Below, in pieces: positions 1 to 7,700 of a DNA stretch of 64,000 bases. Source of the DNA: Shinella sp. PSBB067. Lineage in GTDB: Bacteria; Pseudomonadota; Alphaproteobacteria; Rhizobiales; Rhizobiaceae. Under the pieces are notes generated by a model. That model worked only from the letters and a program-made list of their open reading frames with translations. It was not told the DNA's origin and did not search any database. Each line of letters opens with the position of its first letter. Within the stretch, counting starts at the first letter, position 1. The DNA lies in assembly GCF_016839145.1 (NCBI RefSeq), contig NZ_CP069303.1, positions 1,612,001 to 1,676,000 on the forward strand, read 5' to 3'. Both the position numbers and the translations under genes were made by a program.

Positions 1-404
1 TCGTCGCCGGCAAGTACAAGGGCACGAAATTCAGTTGCGACCTGACCGGCGATACCGCCGTCGCCCGCGATGCCGGCATCCAGCTCGACGGCTTCTGCCG
101 CGTCGGCGTGTTCAAGCAGCCGATGTCCGCGCTGATCACCAAGGCCGGCGCCACCTACAAGGGCAGGTTCCTCGACGGCGCGGCCGGCAAGGGCCTCGAC
201 ATCACCTCCGGCCAGGTCGCCGGCAACAAGGTCGTCGTCGGCATCAACCGCCAGAAGCTCAACGGCGCGATGATCGCGCGCCTGGAGAGCGACAACAAGA
301 TGAACATCACCATCTCGGTCAAGGTCGAGAACAAGATGGTGCCGGTCATCGGCCTGTCGCTGGACCGCAACCTCGACGCCATCGCCGTCGGCTCGATCAA
401 GTAG
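1..404 (+). CDS. 3' part of an unrecognised protein gene
   Basis: The window opens inside this gene. Reading from base 3 gives about 133 codons without a stop, ending at TAG 402-404. An ATG at 108 lies inside the frame, but the frame is open further upstream, so the true start is probably outside the window. The visible part has two cysteines near its start, alternating hydrophobic and polar residues typical of beta strands, and few charged clusters. It shows no catalytic motif. I do not recognise the family. It converges on the minus-strand folate operon with only 3 bases between the two stops. Confidence 0.6.
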   Translation, partial: VAGKYKGTKFSCDLTGDTAVARDAGIQLDGFCRVGVFKQPMSALITKAGATYKGRFLDGAAGKGLDITSGQVAGNKVVVGINRQKLNGAMIARLESDNKMNITISVKVENKMVPVIGLSLDRNLDAIAVGSIK

Positions 405-407
405 GGC

Positions 408-923
408 TCAGGCTTTCCACCAGTCCGGGCCGGCGCCCGCCGTCTCGATCCCCGCGACATCCGCATCTTTCAGCCACGCCTCGACCGTGCGCCCCCCGAC
501 ATAGAGCGAGGGCGCGACGTCCGCCAGCGGCATCAGCACGAAGCCCCGCGCCGTCATCCGGGGATGCGGCAGCTCCAGCCGGCCGCCGGCCTGCTTCACG
601 CCCTCAAAGGTCAGGACGTCGATATCGATGGTGCGCGGTCCCCAGCGCTCCTTTCGCTCGCGCTTCATGTCGCGCTCGATGCCGAGACACGCGTCGAGCA
701 GCGCTTCCGGGGCGAGCGTCGTCTCCACCAGCGCGCAGGCGTTGAAGAACCAGTCCTGGTCCGTCTTGCCCCATGGCGGCGTGCGGTAGAGCCGCGAAAC
801 CGCGACGACCCGGCAGTCCGGCCGGGCATCCAGCATGCGCAGCGCCTCGGCCATCGATCGAGCCGGATCGCCGATATTGCCGCCAAGGCCGAGCGTGGCC
901 TGGCGGAGCGTGTCAGACGGCAT
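408..923 (-). CDS. folK: 2-amino-4-hydroxy-6-hydroxymethyldihydropteridine diphosphokinase
   Basis: HPPK transfers pyrophosphate from ATP to 6-hydroxymethyl-dihydropterin, the step before dihydropteroate synthase in cytosolic folate synthesis. The 171-residue product has the family hallmarks in order: LGLGGNIGDP near the N-terminus, YRTPPWG around residue 47, the Mg/ATP motif RWGPRTIDIDVL around residue 92, and LPHPRM around residue 118. Length is normal for HPPK. The start overlaps the end of folB by 11 bases, so the two are probably translationally coupled. It is the last gene of folP-folB-folK. Confidence 0.96.
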   Translation of the reverse strand: MPSDTLRQATLGLGGNIGDPARSMAEALRMLDARPDCRVVAVSRLYRTPPWGKTDQDWFFNACALVETTLAPEALLDACLGIERDMKRERKERWGPRTIDIDVLTFEGVKQAGGRLELPHPRMTARGFVLMPLADVAPSLYVGGRTVEAWLKDADVAGIETAGAGPDWWKA

Positions 924-1281
924 GGTCGATCGTCACCTGGACATAGTCGAGCACGCCGGGCACCGGCGCGTTTGGCTTGCGCACGGTGATGCGCGCACGG
1001 GAAATCTGCGGGAAGCGCGCTGAGAGCACGGTGGCGATCTCCTGCGCCAGCGCCTCGATGAGGTAGCGCCGCTGGCCGGTGACGATCTTCTCGATCTCCT
1101 GGAAGGCGACGCCGTAGTCGACGGTCGATTCGATGGCATCGTCCGAGAGCGGCTGCAGCGGCCGCACCTCCAGCTCCGCGTCCACGAAGAAGCGCTGACC
1201 CAGGAACTCCTCGGCGTCGTGCAGCCCGTGGCGCGCGAAGAAGGCGCAGTTCTTGAGCGTGATCGTGTAGGTGGTGGTCAT
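913..1281 (-). CDS. folB: dihydroneopterin aldolase
   Basis: FolB cleaves 7,8-dihydroneopterin to 6-hydroxymethyl-dihydropterin, the substrate of the next enzyme, FolK. The 122-residue protein has the compact tunnelling fold of the family, with FFARHGLHDAEEFLGQRF at the N-terminus, STVDYG around residue 53, LIEALAQEIA around residue 74 and the C-terminal VRKPNAPVPG substrate loop. Its ATG overlaps the folP stop in an ATGA tetranucleotide (1278-1281) and its tail overlaps folK. This tight packing supports one folate transcript. Confidence 0.96.
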   Translation of the reverse strand: MTTTYTITLKNCAFFARHGLHDAEEFLGQRFFVDAELEVRPLQPLSDDAIESTVDYGVAFQEIEKIVTGQRRYLIEALAQEIATVLSARFPQISRARITVRKPNAPVPGVLDYVQVTIDHAV

Positions 1282-2177
1282 GATCTATCCTGTCCGGCCG
1301 GCTCTCCGGCGCGCGCCTCGCGTGCCTTCACCCTGCGCCCTGCGTCGAGCATAGCATCCGCCATGGCAAGCGCATCCCTGTTGATTGCGACATCGTGCAC
1401 CCTGAACGCCGCCGCGCCGGCGACACGCAGCAGCGCCGTCGTCGCCGCCGTGCCCGCATCCCGCCCGGCCGCCTCGCGGCCGGTGACGGCGCCGACGAAG
1501 CGCTTTCGCGACGTACCGCCGAGAATGGGCAGTTCGAAGCCGAAAAGCTCGCCGAAACGCGCCATGAGTTCGAGGTTTTCCTCCGTGTCCTTGGCAAAGC
1601 CGAAGCCGGGATCGAGCACCATCGCCTCACGGGCCACACCGGCCTCGCGGGCGATTTCCAGCGACCGGCCAAGGAAGAGATACTGGTCCTCCACCACGTC
1701 GGGCAGCTTCCGGCGGTCGCGCCCGGTATGCATGATGCAGAGCCCGGCCCCCGTCTCGGCGGCCACGCGGGCGATGTCTGGCTCGCGTTGCAGGCCATGC
1801 ACGTCGTTGACGATATGCGCGCCGGCGGCAACGGCGAGCCGCGCCGTCTCGGCCCGGTAGGTATCGACGGAGATGATGGCGTCCGTCGTGCCGGCGAGCG
1901 CCTCGATGACGGGCAGGATGCGCTCCTGCTCCTCCGCCGCGCTCACGGGCGCAGCGCCCGGCCGGGTCGATTCGCCGCCGATGTCGATGATGGCGGCCCC
2001 CGCTTCGAGACAGAGGATCGCCTGCGCCACCGCGGCATCGGCGCTGTCGAACAGGCCGCCGTCGGAGAAGGAATCGGGCGTGACGTTGACGATCGCCATC
2101 AGAATGCCGCGCGGGCCGAGTTCAAGGTGCCTGCCGTGCGCAAGCGCCCAGCGGAAAGGATCGAACGGCGAGAACAT
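1278..2177 (-). CDS. folP: dihydropteroate synthase
   Basis: FolP condenses 6-hydroxymethyl-dihydropterin diphosphate with p-aminobenzoate and is the classical sulfonamide target. The 299-residue protein carries the diagnostic N-terminal MAIVNVTPDSFSDGG, IIDIGGESTRPGA, the central ISVDTYRAE and NDVHG segments, LDPGFGFAKD, and the GGTSRKRF loop. A short C-terminal charged tail follows the last helix. It is the first gene of the folP-folB-folK operon, each joined to the next by overlap. The upstream gene is divergent, so the operon promoter should lie between 2178 and 2327. Confidence 0.97.
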   Translation of the reverse strand: MFSPFDPFRWALAHGRHLELGPRGILMAIVNVTPDSFSDGGLFDSADAAVAQAILCLEAGAAIIDIGGESTRPGAAPVSAAEEQERILPVIEALAGTTDAIISVDTYRAETARLAVAAGAHIVNDVHGLQREPDIARVAAETGAGLCIMHTGRDRRKLPDVVEDQYLFLGRSLEIAREAGVAREAMVLDPGFGFAKDTEENLELMARFGELFGFELPILGGTSRKRFVGAVTGREAAGRDAGTAATTALLRVAGAAAFRVHDVAINRDALAMADAMLDAGRRVKAREARAGEPAGQDRS

Positions 2178-2327
2178 GGCGGTTTCCTTCCGCGATTAAC
2201 CAGTGCCCCGAAAGGGTGTTGCGCTCGCCGAGCCTATGCCCCAAGCTTAAGCGAAGTTCAACCGGCTCCGCATATCGGGCCGGCACACCATCGGGCAGAT
2301 CCGGTGGCGAAAGGAATGCTGAACCGA

Positions 2328-2936
2328 ATGAAGACCATCGCTCGCCTGATGGCCCTTGCCGCCCTCGCCTGCCTTGCCCTCCAGCCTGCCCGCGCCGAGA
2401 CCATCACCTCGAAATCCTTCGCCTATTTCTCCGTGGGCGGCCGCACCGCCGCCGAGCTCGACGAGGAACTGTCGAAGCGCGGCCCCGTCATGAAGCACAA
2501 CGGCATGCGCCATCCCGGCGCCACGCGGATCAAATGGGGCGGGTCGGTCACCTATGTGCGCCGCGCCAACCGTTGTGCTGTCGGCGAGGCCAAGGTGACG
2601 CTCTCCACCCAGATCATCCTGCCGCGCTGGAAGAACCGCAAGCGCGCCACGCCGTCGCTCGCCCTCATCTGGGACACGCTCTCCAGCGACATCCGCCGCC
2701 ATGAGGAACGCCACGCCGAGATCGCCCGCACCCACGCCCGCACCCTGGAGCGTACCCTCAACCGCCTGCCGGCGGAAGCCGACTGCGAGCGCATGCAGGC
2801 GCGCGTCGACCGGGTGACCGCCGACGCCGTCGCAAAGCACGACGCCGACCAGGCGCGCTTCGACAGGATCGAATCCAGGAACTTCAACGATCGGATGATG
2901 CGGCTGCTGGCGCACCGGCTGAAGAACGGCAAATGA
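2328..2936 (+). CDS. secreted DUF922 family protein, putative Zn-protease-like
   Basis: The 202-residue product begins with a clear signal peptide (MKTIARLMALAALACLAL, predicted cleavage after ARA). The mature part contains the HEERH motif at about residue 123, in the segment DIRRHEERHAEIA. This is the HExxH-like feature of DUF922, a predicted secreted metal-dependent protease family. One cysteine pair (in NRCAVGE and EADCERM) could form a disulfide in the periplasm. An in-frame ATG at 2316 is possible, but the AAAGGA at 2310-2315 sits directly against it and lies 12 bases before 2328, so 2328 is preferred. No substrate is known. Confidence 0.8.
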   Translation: MKTIARLMALAALACLALQPARAETITSKSFAYFSVGGRTAAELDEELSKRGPVMKHNGMRHPGATRIKWGGSVTYVRRANRCAVGEAKVTLSTQIILPRWKNRKRATPSLALIWDTLSSDIRRHEERHAEIARTHARTLERTLNRLPAEADCERMQARVDRVTADAVAKHDADQARFDRIESRNFNDRMMRLLAHRLKNGK

Positions 2937-3099
2937 GTAAAGGCCGGCCGGCCGCGTGTATTTCCTCAAAACCCGTCAATGAATCCGGATCGGTGCAAGC
3001 CGTGAGCGATGGCGCATACGTAAAATGACTGGTGAATTCTAGCGATAGCGCAATTCCGCAAATCACCGTATTTTCATCTCGACAGTCAACGGGAAGAAG

Positions 3100-3246
3100 C
3101 TTTTTCCTTCCTTTAGCCGCATGAAGCGGTTGCAACAGGTTCTCCTGGCGCATCCCCATCGAAGCAGCAGGTGTCTCCTCCCTCTCCTGCCTGCGATGCG
3201 CCCTCCTGGCCTCGCTCGTCCTGACCGACCGGCGAGGCTTTTTTTG
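3100..3246 (+). ncRNA. candidate trans-acting small RNA with CU-rich loop
   Basis: This 450-base space between a plus-strand and a minus-strand gene holds a string of hairpins ending in an intrinsic terminator. They are CCGC-loop-GCGG (3117-3129), a GCAGG/CCTGC stem (3167-3171 with 3186-3190) whose 14-base loop is TGTCTCCTCCCTCT, and a terminator with a 7-bp GC stem and eight Ts. CUCCU occurs several times (about 3143, 3175, 3184, 3203). A CUCCUCCCU loop is complementary to Shine-Dalgarno sequences. It resembles the anti-SD loops described for rhizobial alpha-r14/NfeR1 ('cuckoo') sRNAs. I see no convincing promoter, so the 5' end is a guess. Confidence 0.4.
3209..3246 (+). terminator. rho-independent terminator
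   Basis: GCCTCGC at 3209-3215 pairs perfectly with GCGAGGC at 3232-3238 and is followed by eight Ts (3239-3245 plus flanking). It is 270 bases beyond the DUF922 stop, too far to be simply that gene's terminator. It more probably ends an independent small transcript. Confidence 0.7.
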
Positions 3247-3324
3247 TCCATCTATTCTTCGCAATGCGAAAGACCGCGGATTCTCTTCTTGCTGCGCGAA
3301 GAAGAGATTGCCTTGCAGGCACTC

Positions 3325-3358
3325 ATGCAAAACGGCCGGGCATCCTGCGATGCCGGCC
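3325..3358 (-). terminator. rho-independent terminator of the ferredoxin gene
   Basis: A 10-bp inverted repeat (GGCCGGGCATC at 3334-3344 with GATGCCGGCC at 3349-3358, one bulged G, loop CTGC) is followed on the minus strand by GTTTTG. It starts 28 bases after the ferredoxin stop. Confidence 0.65.
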
Positions 3359-3386
3359 GCCGCGAAAGGGACGGATGTGCCTGATG

Positions 3387-3707
3387 TCAGGCCTGGCGTT
3401 CCGGGACGTGCACCACGAGCCCGTCGAGCGCGTCCGACATCTTGATCTGACAGGAAAGCCGCGAGGTCGGCCGGACGTCGTAGGCGAAGTCCAGCATGTC
3501 CTCCTCCATCGCTTCCGGCGGGCCGACGGCAGTGCTCCAGGCATCGTCGACATAGACGTGACAGGTCGCACAGGCGCAGGCGCCGCCGCACTCGGCTTCG
3601 ATGCCGGGCACGGAATTGCGCACGGCATTCTCCATGACCGTGGAACCGTTGGCGACATCCAGTTCGTGGCGCGTGCCGTCGAAGGCGACGATGGTGAGTT
3701 TGCTCAT
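3387..3707 (-). CDS. 2Fe-2S ferredoxin, adrenodoxin/FdVI type
   Basis: A 106-residue cytosolic electron carrier. The ligands fit the vertebrate-type ferredoxin pattern C-x5-C-x2-C-xn-C: Cys40, Cys46, Cys49 and Cys86, in [12 protein letters not shown] and SRLSCQI. A further Cys44 lies inside the loop. Acidic residues between Cys49 and Cys86 ([14 protein letters not shown]) form the usual partner-binding helix. The frame is open for 32 more codons upstream, but the ATG at 3707 matches family length and has a GGA 8 bases before it. Relatives in other alphaproteobacteria (Rhodobacter FdVI, Caulobacter FdxB) are housekeeping ferredoxins. No partner oxidoreductase is next to it. A terminator follows. 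Confidence 0.9.
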   Translation of the reverse strand: MSKLTIVAFDGTRHELDVANGSTVMENAVRNSVPGIEAECGGACACATCHVYVDDAWSTAVGPPEAMEEDMLDFAYDVRPTSRLSCQIKMSDALDGLVVHVPERQA

Positions 3708-3895
3708 GATGATTTCCGGATCCTGTGGGCTGCCCGAGGGGCGAAAGGCTGGCCGGCGGCTGGTCGTGCGGGCCGCCGGTTTTCCCGCGGTTGTTTCCAA
3801 CAAAACCCCTCACCAGTCAACATCGCGCCCCGCACGCGCCCTGGCAGGTCGGGGCGCGCCATCGGCGTTTCACCCTGCGGCGAAGGACGCGGCGA

Positions 3896-4264
3896 TCAGC
3901 GGCAGAGCTTGAGGATGAAGTTTTCCGCCTCGACCACCGCGGCGGCAACGCCGGCAAGGGCGATGGCATTTCCCGGCTCTTCCTCCAGCGCGGCGGCCGC
4001 CTTGCCGACGGCGACGGCGCCGACCGACTGGGCCGAGCCCTTGAGGCGATGGGCGACCGCGGCGCGCGCGGCGCCGTCCGTGCCGGCCAGTTCCTTCATG
4101 CTTTCGCGGGCCTGCCGCGCGAACATCTGCAGCACTTCCAGTTCGAGCGCCTTGTCGCCCATGGTCTGGCGGGAAAGGTGCACCAGGTCGATCGGCCGTC
4201 CGTTGGAGGAAGACATGCCGCCTGCATTGTCGGGCGCCTCGAATGCGATGTTGAGCGCTGCCAT
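3896..4264 (-). CDS. Hpt-domain phosphotransfer protein
   Basis: A 122-residue protein made almost entirely of one histidine phosphotransfer domain. The motif AHRLKGSAQSVGA puts the phosphorylatable histidine at residue 72, with the conserved lysine and glycine after it. Helices flank it, as in the four-helix Hpt bundle. It has no kinase or receiver domain of its own, so it must relay phosphate between other two-component proteins. AAGGA lies 9 bases before the ATG. It is divergent from the giant GPR-like gene, and a perfect CtrA box lies between them, so a cell-cycle link is plausible but unproven. Partners cannot be named from the sequence. Confidence 0.88.
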   Translation of the reverse strand: MAALNIAFEAPDNAGGMSSSNGRPIDLVHLSRQTMGDKALELEVLQMFARQARESMKELAGTDGAARAAVAHRLKGSAQSVGAVAVGKAAAALEEEPGNAIALAGVAAAVVEAENFILKLCR

Positions 4265-4789
4265 TTGCCAATATCCTTATATACGCTACGAACGCTGTTT
4301 CGTTGTGATGCACGCAGATGCCGGTGCGACGCGGGCGCCGTGGCGGCTTCACGCCGCCGCATGGCCCCCTCATCCTGCGCGGCCGGGGCGGCTATCCGAT
4401 TAAAAGACGGCGCAAAATGGGCATGAATCGCAAACTATGGTTAACGGCTGAAAAATCGCCATTTTCCGAGCCTTTCCATTGCGATACGGATTTGCCGGAT
4501 TTTAACTTCCTGTTAAGCTTCGGGCGAAGGGGGATGGCAATCAATTGTGTGATACAGGCTAATGTGTCACTACGATACGGCCGGTAGTCCCGGTGGATAA
4601 ACCGTGCGCGGAGATACACCGCACCGCCGTTTCGGTTTATCGAGCGAATTTGGAATGAACGGCGGTCCGGACGCTGCTAGCCATGAGGGTTTGCAGCAAG
4701 ACCGGCCACCAACCGGACGGTTCGAATGCGCCTGAGCAGCGGCAGTGCGTATGAAGCCCGATCCGGACATGGTAACGAGGCGTATCCGC
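4265..4789. promoter_or_regulatory. 525-base divergent control region
   Basis: This region separates the Hpt gene (minus) from the giant GPR-like gene (plus). It is less GC-rich in its centre (about 4400-4570) than its coding neighbours. It holds a perfect CtrA box (4502-4516), an extra TTAAC half-site at 4441-4445 and a GAATC (GANTC, CcrM-type) site at 4425-4429. I see no gene in it. Confidence 0.5.
4502..4516. promoter_or_regulatory. CtrA binding site (TTAA-N7-TTAA)
   Basis: TTAA at 4502-4505 and TTAA at 4513-4516 are separated by exactly seven bases (CTTCCTG), the full consensus for the alphaproteobacterial cell-cycle regulator CtrA. It lies 237 bases upstream of the Hpt start and 273 bases upstream of the GPR-like start, in non-coding DNA between divergent genes. 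Confidence 0.6.
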
Positions 4790-7700
4790 ATGGCGACGAA
4801 CAAGTCCACCGAGTCGATCGACGACAAGGCCTTCCAGGCCCTCGAAGAGGCATTGAAGATCGACTTCGACGATCTGGCGCCCGAGACGCCCTCCAGGAAG
4901 GACGCTTCGGAGGCCCGTGCGTCTGAACCAGCAAGCCGCGGTGCGAACAAGACAGGGGGGCAGCCGGCCGCCGGCGAGGCCCCGCGCAGCCTGAACCCGG
5001 AACCCGCGCCGAAGGCGCCCGTCTTCACGCCGGCCAACGACGGCTCGCGCAGGACGCCGGCCGCCATCCTGAAATCGCTGGACATGCGCTCGTCGCGCGG
5101 GCCGATCCGCATGGCGATCCTCGCCTCGGTCCTCTGGGTCATCGGCGGCCTCGGCGTCGCCAATCTCCTCTATGCGCCGCAGATCTGGCAGATCCGCTCC
5201 GTCGCGGACCTGGTCGCCCTGCCCGGCGCCATCGGCATGGTCGTCGCCATCATCATGCCGATCATGCTGTTCTTCGCCTTCGCCATCATGATCGCGCGCG
5301 CCCACGAACTGCGCAGCGCCGCCCGCTCCATGGCCGAGGTCGCCCTGCGCCTTTCCGAGCCGGAAACCGTCGCCGCCGACCGCATCATGTCCGTCGGCCA
5401 GGCCGTCCGCCGCGAAGTCTCGGCGATGAACGAAGGCATCGAGCGCACCATCGCCCGCGCGACCGAGCTCGAAACCCTCGTGCATTCCGAAGTCAACGCG
5501 CTCGAGCGCAGCTATTCCGACAACGAGATGCGCGTGCGCACGCTCGTGCAGGAACTCGGTTCCGAGCGCGAGGCGATCGTCAGCCACGCCGAGCGCATCC
5601 GCTCGTCGATCTCCGGCGCGCACGAGCAGCTCAAGGACGAACTGGCGAGTGCCGGCGAAAGCATCACCGCGCGCATCGCGACCTCGGGCGAAGCCTTCGC
5701 CTCCATGCTCGACACCCGCGCCGCCATGCTGATGGAAAAGTCCGACAGCGCGACGCAGACGATTGGCGCCATGCTCTCGGCCCGCACCGACAGCCTGCTG
5801 TCGACGCTCAGTTCCTCCGGCGTTGCGCTCGCCAACGAGTTCGACAGCCGCCTCGACCATCTCACGCAGAGCCTCGATTCGCGCGGCCGCGACCTGCTGC
5901 AGCAGTTCGAGACCCGCGCATCCTCGCTCGACATCAACACGGAAAAGCTGAACGCCGCGCTCAACGAGCGCGCACGGCAGCTCAACGAGACGCTGATCGC
6001 CCGCACCCGCGAAATCAGCGAGAGCCTCTCCATCGGCCAGCAGGCCGTGAACGGCGGCCTCGAGGAGGTGCTCCGCTCGATGAACGCCGCGCTCGACGAA
6101 AAGGGCGCGCAGTTCCGCCAGAGCCTCAAGAACGCCGCCGACGACACGGTGATGGACCTCGACCTGCGCTCCGGCTTCTTCGACGAGCGCATGCAGGCGA
6201 CCGTCGGCCAGATCGCCAGCGCCTTCGACCAGCGCGTGGAGGAATTCGCGCAGGCCTTCGACCAGCGCGCCGGTTCGCTCGATTCCAAGCTGATGGAAAG
6301 CCTCGCCCGCATCAACGAGACGGTCGCCAGCGGCCATGAGTCGATCGACGACATCCTCACCTCCAGCATCGACCGCCTGGGCAATACGCTCACCGACCAG
6401 TCCTTCGCGCTGGCGACGACCCTCGCCACCAGCCAGGAAGTGCTGGAGAACGCCGTTTCCGGCCATGCGGAGGCGATCGGCAACGCGGTCGGCGGCGCGC
6501 ACGAGCAGATGAGCGCCATCCTTACCGAGAAGTCGGCGATCCTGCTCGGGGGCCTCGCCGACGTGCAGAACCGCATCGAGAGCGGCTTCGGCGCGCGGGC
6601 GGACGCATTGGTGGAGAGCATTACCGGCAGCGAGCGTCGCCTGACGGATGCCCTCGATTCACGCGGCACGACCATCGCCAGCGACATCCACGCCGCCCAG
6701 GCCCGCATGGAAGACGCGCTCAGCGCCCGCGCGACGGCACTGGTCGAAAGCATCTCGGGCAGCGAGCGCCGCCTGACGGACGCCCTCGACACCCGCGGCG
6801 CCACCATTGCCGGCGGCATCGAGGCCGCCCAGGCGCGCATGGAGGAAGCGCTCGGCGCCCGCGCCGACGAGATCACCTCCACCATCGCCGCAAGCCACAA
6901 CCGCCTCGACAGCGCGCTGACCGAGCGCACGGCCGCCCTCTCCGCCATGCTGAACGAGACCGGCAGCCAGCTCGAGGAATCGGTCGGCTCCGCCGCCAAC
7001 CGCGTCGAGACGGCTTTGACGGGCGCCGCCCGGCAGATCGACGACGTCATCACCGGCCGCACGGCCAACCTCGCCTCGGTGCTTTCCAACAGCGCCGGCG
7101 CCATGCAATCGGCCATCGATGCCGCCGCGGGCCGCGTGGAAGGCGTCCTCACCGAGGGCAGCCAGCAGCTCGGCGGCGTCCTGCACGGTCAGGCCGCCGA
7201 GTTCGCCGACGCCTTCTCCGGCCGCGCCGCGGAGATCGCGGAAGCCCTCTCGGGCAGGGCCTCCGAGCTTGCCGGCTCGCTTGTCTCCACCCACGAACAG
7301 ATCCGCGCGACCCTCGACGACCGCATCAATGCGATCAACGAGGCCATCAAGGACGGCCGCAACCAGCTCACCGAGACGCTGAACGACCAGGCGACTTCCA
7401 TCGGCACCACCATCGCCACCAGCGCCGGCATGCTGGAAATGTCGCTGGAACAGCATGAGGAAGCGCTGCGCCGCACCATCGACGGCAGTGCCGCCCTGCT
7501 CGACCAGCGCGTCCGCGAAAGCGCCGGCGCCGTCGCCGAACGCCTCGACGAGACCTCGATGAGGATCGCCGACGCCGCCCATACCTTCGGCGGGCGCATG
7601 GAGCAGACGGTCGACAGCGTCGCGAGCCGCTTCGACACGACTGGCAGCCGGCTGGAAGAGAACCTCGGCAGGCTCGAAGCCCGCATCGAGAACAGCGTCG

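Noticed and set aside
3264..4403. A 379-codon plus-strand frame across the ferredoxin and Hpt genes
   Set aside because: It runs antisense to two genes with clear motifs and SDs, and its product has low-complexity Arg/Ala composition.
4708..4740. GGTTCGAAT segment resembling a tRNA T-loop
   Set aside because: No matching acceptor, D or anticodon arms surround it. It is just upstream of the GPR-like start.
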